Source: Anisus vortex
Lineage: Eukaryota; Mollusca; Gastropoda; Planorbidae
DNA: 64,000 nucleotides
Reading direction: 5' to 3'
NCBI GenBank assembly: GCA_949126835.1
Contig: OX421495.1
Coordinates: 29,549,171 to 29,613,170, forward strand
In this document: one piece after another, positions 1-9,594 of the stretch
Layout of the letters: each line of letters opens with the position of its first letter
Numbering within the stretch: the first letter of the stretch is position 1
Notes under the pieces: generated by a model
The model's database searches: none
What the model saw: only the letters and a program-made list of their open reading frames with translations
What the model was told of the DNA's origin: nothing
Program-made: the position numbers and the translations under genes

Positions 1-416
1 ACATAATGGGAGGAACCTGCTAAAGACTGCACCATTGGACTACAGCTGTGTGACATAATGGGAGGAACCTGCTAAAGACTGCACCATATGACTACAGCTG
101 TGTGACATAATGGGAGGAACCTGCTAAAGACTGCACCATTGGACTACAGCTGTGTGACATAATGGGAGGAACCTGCTAAAGACTGCACCATTGGACTACA
201 GCTGTGTGACATAATGGGAGGAACCTGCTAAAGAGTGCACCATTGGACTACAGCTGTGTGACATAATGGGAGGAACCTGCTAAAGAGTGCACCATTGGAC
301 TACAGCTGTGTGACATAATGGGAGGAGCCTGCCAACAACTGCACCATTGGACTACAGCTGTGTGACATAATGGGAGGAGCCTGCCAACAACTGCACCATT
401 GGACTACAGCTGTGTG
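1..416. repeat. 52-bp minisatellite, 8 copies, running off the left edge
   Basis: Eight head-to-tail copies of a 52-bp unit begin at 1, 53, 105, 157, 209, 261, 313 and 365; each starts acataatgggagga. Copies 5 and 6 share a change in the middle (agagtgcacc), and copies 7 and 8 share another (agcctgccaacaac), so copies were duplicated in blocks. The array starts at base 1 and probably continues to the left. It lies 3' of the last visible NDUFAF5 exon on the minus strand, so it is probably in the next intron. The short minus-strand reading frame over 300-488 comes from the repeat and is not a gene. Confidence 0.95.
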
Positions 417-742
417 ACAATGCACACTAACAGCAGAGGCTTGAGACTCAATAAAATATTCGAGGACAGATGGATGCCATACATACACACAAGATTACAT
501 TGGTTTTAAACATGAGTTATACTAAGTTCAGACAACTTATATTATATGGTTTAACCTCAAGTCAGATGATAACTCATAGGTTTTAACCCGAGTTCTAACT
601 ATAGTGTTTTTAACCTGTTCAGTTAACTTTTCATTGCACAACCCTGTCTAGTCAAGAATAAAAAAGTAGTCAGTATAAGTATAAGCATTGCTAGTTATGA
701 CCATATATTGAAATGTATACAATACATGATCCAGCAACTTAC

Positions 743-829
743 TATGGTTAGTAAACCAAATCCTGCTCTGGATAATAAATTTCCCAAGTCATTCACTGTT
801 GTAAAGGGTGAAATGTGTGGAGCGAAACC
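743..829 (-). CDS. NDUFAF5: NDUFAF5 exon 7 (last in window)
   Basis: 87 nt, 29 codons, acceptor CATTAG|GGTTTC, donor ACCATA|GTAAGT. It encodes [20 protein letters not shown] followed by RAGFGLLTI, matching the family. The next expected segment (D-x-D-E-I-x-V-x-Y-P) is not found in bases 1-742 on the minus strand, so exon 8 lies left of the window. Confidence 0.92.
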
Positions 830-3800
830 CTAATGTGAATGATAGTAAAAACATGTGTCAATTCCATTAGAAATACAATTTCATTATATATAAATAATTT
901 CATTATAAGCCAAATCTTTTAACTAACACAACATTTTTTTAAAACTTCTCTATTTATTAAAAAAAAATGATTTTTTTTTCTATCCTTAAAAATGTGTATT
1001 ATTAGTACTAAGTGTAACAATGTCGGTTAGTATGGACAAACAATACTTAAAGTATTAATAGTAAGTGTAACAATCTAGTTATAATTCTTTAAGTATCAGT
1101 ACTAGGTGTAACAATGTATGTTGAAATATTTTACATAAAACAAGTGAACAATGTATATATAAGATGTTTTTTTACCCCTTCTCTCTCTATTTCTGCAAGC
1201 TGTAAGGAAACCCTCAATTCATACAATGTCTCACATCCAAACATACTCCCTACAAAGCAGCCATCATTTTTTAGTGCTTTTAAAACCTGGTTAGACAAAA
1301 ATAAAACATTGGATCAATTTATTGGGGTCCATGTTTTGCAAATTAATTCATTTATTTATAATTACATAGAAATAGTTATTATTAATATAAATATTTATTA
1401 TTTAAAAATTGAAGTAACCAATATGAAAATTGACAAATTTGTTGCACCTGCTTAAAACAACCTGGCAAATCATTTACCCAGTGCAGACTGAAAATTATAA
1501 TTAAATAAGTTATTAAGTTAGCAGCAACGTTATATAAAAAGATAAAAAATGAAAAGTTTAATTTTAATTATTTGAAATCTGTGCAATAAACAAAGAAAAA
1601 ATTAAAAGAATTAAAATGGAAAGTGCAACAAGAGTAAAGTAAAACACGTAAGTGAAAAAGGAAATTGAAAATATAGGTAAGTGAAATTTCAGCTTACAAT
1701 CCTTATGAGCCACAAACATTTTTTAATCTATGCTAATTTTTTGTATTTGTAGAAAGTTTATAAAGGATAAATTTAGTCAAAGTAAACTTTTAATAGTCAA
1801 ATAATATACTGAATATGTACATTCAAAGTAATTTACCTCAAACTACTAATAAACATGTCTATGCTATTCTCTTTAAATGGCAAATATTCTTCATCTACAA
1901 GCATTTTATGTGTCGGCACTTCAGGTGAAACAGCTGCTTGTTGCTGAAAAAATACAACTATTTTAACATCAATTTTATTTAGTTATACTGTTTAGTTATT
2001 TCTTCACTATAGACTCCTAGGTCATTGATCTTGAACTGATAGGGACAGTAATCATGACAAAACTTAAGTATTTGTTTATATGTTTTAAATTTAATAAATG
2101 CATACATATAATAAATGATAATAATGCACACATGTATAAAATATACAAGTAACTGTAATGAAAATACATCAATAAAAGATGACTATAAATGGACCCGCCA
2201 AAAAAGTAAATTCCCTTGGATTTTATTTGACTTAACTATTCAATGGCAAAAGTCAACAAAAAGTCAACATGTTGAGACAGAGGGCGGCTTTCAACAATAT
2301 TGTTGATTGCTTAGACATTAATTTATGGGCAGACATAGTAAAGCTTTCATTTGGAACAGTTCTAATGTGCATGTGTGCTATTTACTGTAGAAAGCTGACT
2401 AGCATTCTGTGTTCTGTAGTCTAACACGATGCTTAATAATATTTTTTTTGCATTTAGAAAGCTTCAGAAAAATCCATTTCTAGTACTTTCTGCACCAAAA
2501 TTGATATAAGTGTATTAGTGCGTTTTTTTGTGGTTGTCGATTTCTGCATTGTGTTTATTTCCATATAGCGATCAGTGGAGTTTTTTATAGTGTACATAAG
2601 TTTAAGAATTAAATTCTTCTTTCAAACATGCATGGAGTTGTTTGAGTTATTATAATAGTGAACAAGAACATAGACAGACAACAGAGGACACATTTTTTTT
2701 TTTAATTACCAAAGAAAAGGCTTAAAGCTCACAATACAAATTTAGGAAATCTAGGTAACTTACCAAAAATGAAGGAGAAAATTCACATTGATAAACTGTA
2801 TCAATCATTTCTTTTGAAAGATGTTTTGTCACATGACCTCGCCCACTTCCTAAATCAACAACAACTTCAAACTTTCTATTGATATATAAAAAAAAATAGT
2901 GATAAATGTCTATCAAAAGAAATAGTAAATCAAGAAGCAATTGTAGGCCAATCACTAGGCTGTTGAATAAAAATAAAATATACCTCTTTATATCCCAAAC
3001 TCTGTCAGCTGTGCGATAACCAAACTGTTTTATAAATAAAAATTGGAATGAAATAATTACAATTGCTTAAAGGAATTAGATAAAATTACTATTTATATTT
3101 TAATTACAATTGTCATTTAATGATTTAAAGTAAAGCAATTTTTCTTATAAAGTAGTAAAGTAATCCTTTCTGACCAAATTGATTCAATTTTCTGTAACTA
3201 CTGCATACTAGGGTATTGTGTAGCCAGCACAATGTCCAGCCTCCTTTACTGTGCCCAAACTAATGTTTATGTCAGGTACCCACCAGAGCTTGGTAGACTT
3301 AGGCAGGGACACCCTCTAGAACTGGAACAAATCCTAACCTTCACCAGGATTTGAATCCAGGACCTTCGGTGTGCCAACCAAAAGTGCTGCCGCTCGGAAC
3401 TGTGACCCATTACAACTTGTTCTTGTTTCATTACAGAAATAATTTTTAAAAGAAAATAATAATAATGAATAGGCCTAAGTCCTAATGACAATAATGTAAA
3501 AGACCCTAAATAATAATGAACGTTACTAGTAGTAGGCCTATAGTTATATTAAAGTATAGTATAGTAGTAGTGTAGCTACCTCATCTTTGATATAGTCATA
3601 CACTGAGACGTCTACACCATCAAACCCTAATGCTGCTCGCTCCCTCTGAAGGCGCTTTGCTTTTCTATCAAACACATTTAAGATTACATCTTTCGGTTTT
3701 GAGCTCATTAGTCTGAACACGGTATCTGTCTTCGGAATCAAGGAGTTTCGGTGACATTTTTTTAGCAGATCCTTTTCTGTGATAAAATTTGACTTTGCTG

Positions 3801-3894
3801 AATGCTTACATCTCGGTCTTATGTCAGAAAGGCCTTTAGGCAACAGTGTCACATAACAGTGGCTGGTATATTTTAAGACCGTTGTTCTATGCAT
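743..3894 (-). CDS. NDUFAF5: NDUFAF5, arginine hydroxylase and mitochondrial complex I assembly factor (exons 1-7; 3' end outside window)
   Basis: NDUFAF5 is a mitochondrial matrix SAM-methyltransferase-fold protein that hydroxylates an arginine of NDUFS7 during early complex I assembly. I joined seven exons: 3580-3894, 2984-3024, 2764-2875, 1837-1943, 1448-1487, 1176-1286 and 743-829. Every intron is GT-AG and the phase is kept throughout, giving 271 codons; the human protein is about 345 aa, so roughly 75 residues are missing to the left. Visible hallmarks in order are a basic, serine-rich N-terminus fit for mitochondrial import, [31 protein letters not shown]-binding [39 protein letters not shown] and [13 protein letters not shown]. 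The start at 3894 is the first Met of the open stretch; a second Met 62 codons later (MSSKPKD) is possible but would lose the targeting peptide. No stops or frameshifts are present, so the gene looks functional. Confidence 0.93.
1176..1286 (-). CDS. NDUFAF5: NDUFAF5 exon 6
   Basis: 111 nt, acceptor AACCAG|GTTTTA, donor GAAGGG|GTAAAA. It encodes 37 residues including [20 protein letters not shown] and [10 protein letters not shown], matching the family's L-K-P-D-G...M-F-G-G-[DE]-T-L-Y-E-L-R. The second Gly of M-F-G-G is Cys here. A plus-strand reading frame over the same bases is a shadow. Confidence 0.92.
1448..1487 (-). CDS. NDUFAF5: NDUFAF5 exon 5 (40-nt micro-exon)
   Basis: Acceptor TTTTCAG|TCTGCA, donor AAGCAG|GTGCAA. 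It encodes (S)[21 protein letters not shown] is nearly invariant in NDUFAF5. The phase joins exactly to exons 4 and 6. Confidence 0.92.
1837..1943 (-). CDS. NDUFAF5: NDUFAF5 exon 4
   Basis: 107 nt, acceptor TTTTCAG (in ctgaaaaaat on the plus strand), donor TTGAG|GTAAAT. It encodes a segment with [20 protein letters not shown], the acidic loop and strand 4 of the fold, and ends two bases into a Ser codon completed by exon 5. Confidence 0.92.
2764..2875 (-). CDS. NDUFAF5: NDUFAF5 exon 3 (SAM-binding motif I)
   Basis: 112 nt, acceptor CAATAG|AAAGTT, donor TTTTTG|GTAAGT. It encodes [20 protein letters not shown] and onward to SPSFL; DLGSGRG is the glycine-rich loop of class I methyltransferase folds. 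Intron 2 on its 5' side is only 108 bp. Confidence 0.93.
2984..3024 (-). CDS. NDUFAF5: NDUFAF5 exon 2 (41-nt micro-exon)
   Basis: Acceptor AACAG|TTTGGT and donor AAGAG|GTATAT. It encodes [13 protein letters not shown] plus two bases of the next Arg codon. It matches the family segment R-x-A-D-R-V-[YW]-D-I that precedes the SAM-binding motif, and it is too short to be found by ORF length. Confidence 0.92.
3190..3412 (-). mobile_element. tRNA-derived SINE of molluscan type in NDUFAF5 intron 1
   Basis: Read on the minus strand this is a tRNA-like head followed by a body. The head has an intact polymerase III B box, GGATTCAAATCC, at about 3347-3359, preceded by CACCGAAGGTCCT. The body includes GCACAGTAAAGGAGGCTGG and CATTGTGCTGGCTACACAAT. 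That body resembles a SINE family I know from gastropod and bivalve genomes (established knowledge, from memory). The A-box end is worn and the boundaries are approximate. It is antisense to nothing; it lies in the same orientation as NDUFAF5. Confidence 0.7.
3580..3894 (-). CDS. NDUFAF5: NDUFAF5 exon 1
   Basis: 315 nt, 105 codons, from ATG at 3894 to the donor GAG|GTAGCT, phase 0. It carries the presumed transit peptide (about residues 1-60, rich in K, R, S and T with few acidic residues) and the conserved N-terminal block [15 protein letters not shown]...YDYIKDE. Reading through the donor gives a meaningless tail that is not coding. Confidence 0.92.
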
Positions 3895-5338
3895 GGTTAT
3901 GTGTAAAGCCTAGGAATTAAATAACCTTAGACTTAGTCTTAGATACATTTTTCCCATTGTGTGTATCCTTCTCAATTGCGAAAGTAAAAGTACAAAAAAA
4001 ATCTAAAAAAGGAAACTAGCTTTAAAAAGTTGAAATCAATCACTGAACTATATATTAGGGCGTTTGCAATCCCGTGACAAAAAGCACGTGATTTGTGTTT
4101 ACTTTGAGTAATGGTGTACAATTAAATATGGCCGCTGTATTAATAAAGTTTCATATAGGCTCGAGCTTTTTTTAAATGATGTGTTGTGTTTTAAGTCTTA
4201 AGAAGATTAAAGCTGTATTATGTATGTTAAATAAAATAGGGTATTTTATTATTATCATAGACATAGATCATAGACGATGTGAGCCTAATAGTTCCTTGAC
4301 TAGATAGCCTGTTCACCAACAATATCGCTTGACATCGTAGCCTAGCCTACGAAACATTAAAAGTGTATGCCTATAAAGTGAAATTGAAAGTGTAAATAGG
4401 TCTAGCCGGCCCTAGCCTAATCACATTAATCAATTAATCTACAGTACTACTATTTACCTCCTTATTTTTGAGTAGGATAGCCAATATTCAAATGTGAATT
4501 TTGCATGATAAAGAAGTAATTTACTTTCACCACGTTATGTTTGTACCTCAAGTGGGTTCTATATTTACACAAATACGTCACTAAATGTACACAAAAAAAC
4601 TTAAGCTCCGCCTACTAAGAACGCTCTATAATTATTATTGTACACAATTCAACGTAATTAAATGTATACCGACATAAGTGTCATACGATTTACTCTACAT
4701 AAATAATAAATATGTAGAGCATGGTTATTAAGAAACGTTAAATATTTGAGATACTAAATAATCTTACCCCCTCCTAATAGAAAGAAAATGTCAAAATTAG
4801 TAGCATATAGTCATATAGGCCTACATATGTTAATGTTTCAATTCCCTTAAATACTTATAGACCTAATGATACTTTTTTTTTAAAGTCATTGTCATATACA
4901 ATGTAGGCCCTATGAATATAGTGTATAGGCCTATTACAATAAACAATATAATTACTGTAGTTAAAAAAGCGGAACTTGATTAAGAAATTTCATTTAGAAT
5001 TTAGGGCCTAGATAAAGGTGCATTTTTTTAATTTATTTTTTTGCGTAACTTCACATTTTTTACCCATCTCTTCGTTACTAATATATGACCCCCCCCCTTT
5101 TCCCATCCCCCCCCCCATTAATGGACGCCTCCCAGTATAATATGCTACGTGGGAAGGAGGGGGTGGGTCGTTGATCCAGATCACTGATCAATGTGTTTAG
5201 TGTTTGCTAACAGAATTAAAAAAATGGCCCTATAACTACCGCGGCGCGTGTAATTTCACGTCGCGGAATTTTGGGCTTTGCCGCGGTGAAAAAAATCTGA
5301 ATAAATCTCACTTCTCACTAAGACTAGACTCAAACTAG
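3895..5338. other. Upstream region of NDUFAF5, no gene recognised
   Basis: AT-rich, with no convincing coding sequence on either strand. Possible promoter elements of the minus-strand gene are a palindromic E-box CACGTG at 4085-4090, about 190 bp before the NDUFAF5 start, and a YY1-like ATGGCCGC near 4128. Both are short and could be chance. Poly-C runs occur at about 5090-5116. Confidence 0.5.
5239..5266. repeat. GC-rich imperfect hairpin
   Basis: The two arms, CCGCGGCGCGTG and CACGTCGCGG, pair imperfectly around a TAATTT loop within otherwise AT-rich DNA. A further CCGCGG follows at 5281. It may be the end of a small transposon or a promoter-type GC patch; neither can be decided here. Confidence 0.4.
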
Positions 5339-5890
5339 ACTCAAACCTAAGCTTATAGGCTCTTCTTATTCGTTCTCAAATTGAGAATTACGTGGCAGTA
5401 TGTTTTGTGCCATTAAGGCCCACTGCCTCCGGTTTCAGCCTGCTGTTTTTTTTTCTTATATTTAAAGGTCATTCCCCTATCCGCTACCTGGGGACGCGCT
5501 TGGAAGGAGATGATAGCTCCCCCAAGTCAGTTAGACTATATGGTCGACCGGCTGTATTAGTATTATATGAAGTGTCTGCTAGGCTACACAATAAATGTCA
5601 TTCGTCCGTCCTCAAGGGACGATGGCGCAATCTCTCTTACCTCTGCCCCTCGCCTTTCTCTTGGCTCGGTTTTCTTCACTCCTGTATGTGAGGGTGCCTT
5701 CTGCGACTTGAGTGCCTTCGCGCACCTTTGACCACCAGGAGGTGCGTTCCTCAGCAAGGCCCTCCCACGTTATTTACAGACGTCTTTAAAACGTATAGGC
5801 AAGGGCGACCTCTTTTTATTGTTTCAGCTGCCAGCTCTCCATACAGCAGGGCTTTTGGGATACTATAACAGGGTCGTATAAGAATTCAGA
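5339..5890. other. GC-richer, gene-like stretch, perhaps a dispersed repeat; no gene assigned
   Basis: This stretch is markedly richer in G+C than its surroundings. A 99-codon plus-strand frame (5392-5691) gives no recognisable domain. The base composition contrast suggests either an old exon/UTR or part of an interspersed repeat. I see no terminal repeats or target duplications. Confidence 0.3.
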
Positions 5891-6128
5891 GCCTTTACAA
5901 GCTAATGTAGCGCCCCAGGGCAAAAGTTTCAACGCCGCCCCCTTGCATACTGTAACTGCTTGTTTAGTGCTATATTTGCTATATTTAGACTACATTTGCC
6001 GCCCCCTTGAAAGTGGCGCCCCCGGGCATATGCCCCCCTCTGCCCTCCCCTATGTGAGGGCACTGTATACGATAAGAATAGCTTGAACCGGAACATTCTA
6101 TGACATCTGACACTGTGCTTTGGGCAAT
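5891..6128. other. Region with GCGCCCC/GGGC motifs, possible DNA-transposon relic
   Basis: Contains GCGCCCCAGGGC near 5909 and GCGCCCCCGGGC near 6015, plus several GCCGCCCCC blocks. Such motifs are common close to the ends of hAT elements (compare the complete element at 48348-50375), but no matching inverted termini or target duplications were found. Confidence 0.25.
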
Positions 6129-6712
6129 AAGTTTAATATCACATTCTTCAGATAACATGTAGGCCCCTAAGTTTAATATCACATTCTTCAGATAACATGT
6201 AAGTTTAATATCACATTCTTCAGATAACATGCAAGTTTAATATCACATTCTTCAGATAACATGTAAGTTTAATATCACATTCTTCAGATAACATGTAAGT
6301 TTAATATCACATTCTTCAGATAACATGTAAGTTTAATATCACATTCTTCAGATAACATATAAGTCTAATATCACATTCTTCAGATAACATGTAAGTTTAA
6401 TATCACATTCTTCGGATAACATGTAAGTTTAATATCACATTCTTCAGACAAGATGTAAGTTTAATATCACATTCTTCAGATAACATGTAAGTTTAATATC
6501 AAATTCTTCAGATAACATGTAAGTTTAATATCACATTCTTCAGATAACATGTACGTTTAATATCACATTCTTCAGATAACATATAAGTTTAATATCACAT
6601 TCTTCAGATAACATGTAAGTTTAATATCACATTCTTCAGATAACATGTAAGTTTAATATCTCATTCTTCAGATAACATGTAAGTTTAATATCACATTCTA
6701 TAGATAACATGT
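6129..6712. repeat. 32-bp minisatellite, 18 copies
   Basis: The unit begins aagtttaatatcacattctt and ends cagataacatgt. The first copy is followed by 8 extra bases (aggcccct); from 6169 to 6712 the period is a steady 32 bp with only scattered substitutions. The array ends about 30 bp before the large satellite begins but shares no sequence with it. Confidence 0.95.
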
Positions 6713-6742
6713 AAGCTTAGTAGATAAATCCTAACAGCCGCG

Positions 6743-7848
6743 TCTCCGGTCGCACATGTAGGCTATAAATATCTCAAAGACTTCTCTTGTCGACTGTAGG
6801 CTATAAATATCTCAAATACTTCACTTGTCTCCGGTCGCACATGTAGGCCTAGGCTATAAATATCTCAAAGATTTCACTTGTTGACTGTAGGCTATAAATA
6901 TCTCAAAGACTTCACTTGTTGACTGTAGGCTGTAAATATCTCAAAGACTTCTCTTGTCGACTGTAGGCTATAAATATCTCAAAGACTTCTCTTGTCGACT
7001 GTAGGCTATAAATATCTCAAATACTTCACTTGTCTCCGGTCGCACATGTAGGCTATAAATATCTCAAAGACTTCTCTTGTCGACTGTAGGCTATAAATAT
7101 CTGAATGACTTCTCTTGTCGACTGTAGGCTATAATTATCTCAAAAACTTCACTTATTGTCTCCGGTCGCACATGTAGGCTATAAATATCTCAAAGACTTC
7201 ACTTGTCGACTGTAGGCTATAAATATCTCAAAGATTTCTATTGTCGACTGTAGGCTATAAATATCTCAAAGACTTCACTTGTCTCCGGTCGCACATGTAG
7301 GCTATAAATATCTCAAAGACTTCTCTTGTCGACTGTAGGCTATAAATATCTGAATGACTTCTCTTGTCGACTGTAGGCTATAATTATCTCAAAAACTTCA
7401 CTTATTGTCTCCGGTCGCACATGTAGGCTATAAATATCTCAAAGACTTCACTTGTCGACCGTAGGCTATAAATATCTCAAAGATTTCTATTGTCGACTGT
7501 AGGCTATAAATATCTCAAAGACTTCACTTGTCTCCGGTCGCACATGTAGGCTATAAATCTATCAAAGACTTCTCTTGTCGACTGTAGGCTATAAATATCT
7601 CAAAGACTTCACTTGTCTCCGGTCGCACATGTAGGCTATAAATATCTCAAAGACTTCTCTTGTCGACTGTAGGCTATAAATATTTCAAAGACTTCACTTG
7701 TCTCCGGTCGCACATGTAGGCTATAAATATCTCAAAGACTTCTATTGTCGACTGTAGGCCATAAATATCTCAAAGACTTCACTTGTCTCCGGTCGCACAT
7801 GTAGGCTATAAATATCTCAAAGACTTCTCTTGTCGACTGTAGGCTATA
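6743..7848. repeat. Satellite of 38/47-bp monomers, left part (before retrotransposon)
   Basis: Monomers share the head GTAGGCTATAAATATCTCAA and differ in the tail. The 38-bp form ends ...CTTGTCGACT and the 47-bp form ends ...CTTGTCTCCGGTCGCACAT. This 1.1-kb segment is interrupted at the TATA of a monomer head by the LTR element that follows, and the same array resumes at 12862. It contains several degenerate copies (for example GTAGGCCTAGGCTATAAAT near 6842), as is usual at an array edge. Confidence 0.97.
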
Positions 7849-9472
7849 TGTAGGTCAGTGACTTAAATTAAAAGTGTGATTAATTGCTTTGTGCTGTATG
7901 AGTGGTCTGTTTTGAATGTGTTTCTGTGCTCTGAGCGTGTTATGATTTGTGAGAATGTAAGTTATTGACTTTTAATGTAAATGTATTTTATTATTTGTAA
8001 TATAGATATAGACTTGGGGGACTGTTTGGTATAAAAATGATGTATGTAAATATTGTTTTGTATTTTGTAAAAGCCATGAAACGAGGTTAAGCGGCTAGGT
8101 CTTGCGTCATTTTTCGGAATTCTTTTTCTGATTATTTTAAATTGGGTTTTCGTTAGTGTAGTTTAATTAAAGTAATAGGTAGAATTTTTATTGTAGTTTA
8201 ATTTAATATAGGGTTGTACATAAGGTAAGTTGGTAGATATTTAGCAATTAGAGATTTAGAATAAGGATTAGCACTTTAGTCAACAGGAAATAGTCATTTT
8301 GAAATTAGTTAGAACGAGATTTACACGGGTCATCAGAGACGTCCCGTCAGCGTCTATAAATAGAGCAATCAATCACTTCCGTCAGGAAATGGCCATTTTG
8401 TGTGTGACCAGTGGTCAGTATATGGCGTAGTTGTGTGTGGCTTGTTCGGATATGATGTGAGTTGAGATTTAATTACTTTGTAGAATGCTTATTTTATGCT
8501 ATGTTTTATTTGGTTATTTTATGCATATTGTCCACTTGTCTATGACAAGTGCATTGATGGGAATGGATTAAGTTGGAGGTTTGGGAAGGAACATTAGCCG
8601 CCATGTTGGCTTCTTCTTTTTAAATGTATATTTCTTTTTAGTTCATGTATATTATTATTTTAATGTAATGTTGCCTTTAATGGCCGGCATGGGAATAAGT
8701 TATGGTAGATGTTTTTATTTCATGCTTGGTTTTAACTGGTATGTATTCACCAGTGAGTGGCCTAACTCTGTGGTACAGAGTATAGAGCGGTGTTGTCTTG
8801 TTCTAGTCTTCATTGACTAGAGCTGGGTTGATTCTTATGTCATAATTCATATTATGTTATAAGATGTACAAGGAGTTATAGGTTCATGTTTTAACTGGTT
8901 ATAGTTGGACTATGCTATGTAGTTTTTATTTACTGTATATAGTATATATATATATATTATGCTTATGTATATAGATGACCATGTTCTAATGTGTATTTTT
9001 ATTTCTCTATTTCTATTCTATTATATTGTAGGTCGTAATGTCGGCCTATGTTGGTTTTTAGTGGGGAGTTAAAGTTTGAATTTAGTAGGGAGTTAAAGTT
9101 TGGTTATTATTTGTGAGGGTTTACAGTATGTTTAGAGTTTAGATAGTATAGGTTTATTGTTGGGGGTTTAATTTGTTTTTATGATTTTTATGTTCCCTTT
9201 AATGGGACGAGTTGATTTCCATGAATAAACAGTAATTTGTAATTTAAATATGATTTTAGTGTTTTATGTTTAGTGTTCAGTGTTGTTGGTCTGTTTAGAT
9301 TGTAATAATCCTTCTGTCCCAACGGAAGTGTCACGGAAGCCCAAAGTCCCCTCTTGCCCTAACCAAGATGTTTTTAGTGAATGATTGCTGTCCTTTACCC
9401 ACAACCCTCTTTAATTAGTAGTAACTATGAATGTAAAATATAACCGCCCTCTCCTCGCCCCACCCTGTTACA
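7849..9472 (+). repeat. 5' LTR
   Basis: 1,624 bp. It contains a TATAAATA box at 8355-8362 and an AATAAA polyadenylation signal at 9224-9229, so the order U3, R, U5 is credible. The 79-codon frame at 8581-8820 is repeated identically in the other LTR and is a by-product of the LTR sequence, not a supported gene. Confidence 0.93.
8355..8362 (+). promoter_or_regulatory. LTR TATA box
   Basis: TATAAATA within the 5' LTR, with the same sequence 3,389 bp later in the 3' LTR (11744-11751). Its place in the first third of the LTR fits a U3 promoter. Confidence 0.5.
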
Positions 9473-9474
9473 AA

Positions 9475-9495
9475 TGGTGTCTAGAAGTGGGAATC
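9475..9495 (+). promoter_or_regulatory. Primer binding site, leucine-tRNA type
   Basis: TGGTGTCTAGAAGTGGGAA begins two bases after the 5' LTR. Animal leucine tRNA 3' ends (with CCA) have a reverse complement starting TGGTGTCAGAAGTGGGATTC (from memory of the human gene). The match is nearly full length but has an extra T after GGTGTC and one change near the end. Confidence 0.7.
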
Positions 9496-9594
9496 CGTGC
9501 TTAAACAGACCAATGATTACTGTTTTTAGCTTAGGAAGGTTAGGTTTAATGGGTTGGAGGTTAGGATATAGGTAGAAAAAACAACAACATAGGC

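Noticed and set aside
1114..1455. 113-codon plus-strand frame
   Set aside because: Lies across NDUFAF5 exons 5 and 6 and their introns on the opposite strand; a shadow.
3347..3412. Functional tRNA gene
   Set aside because: Only the B-box half is recognisable; there is no complete cloverleaf or anticodon arm, and the SINE body follows.
3267..3491. 74-codon minus-strand frame in NDUFAF5 intron 1
   Set aside because: Coincides with the SINE; its open frame is accidental.
4128..4175. Start of a divergent gene (ATGGCCGCTGTATTAATAAAG)
   Set aside because: Stops after 15 codons without a plausible donor site; more likely a chance ATG or a YY1-like motif.
5392..5691. 99-codon frame in the GC-richer stretch
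   Set aside because: No domain, and sequence character suggests a repeat or UTR. Kept only as an uncharacterised region.
8581..8820. 79-codon frame, identical copy at 11970-12209
   Set aside because: Both lie inside the two LTRs, so identity follows from LTR duplication. Composition is hydrophobic and AT-driven, with no domain.
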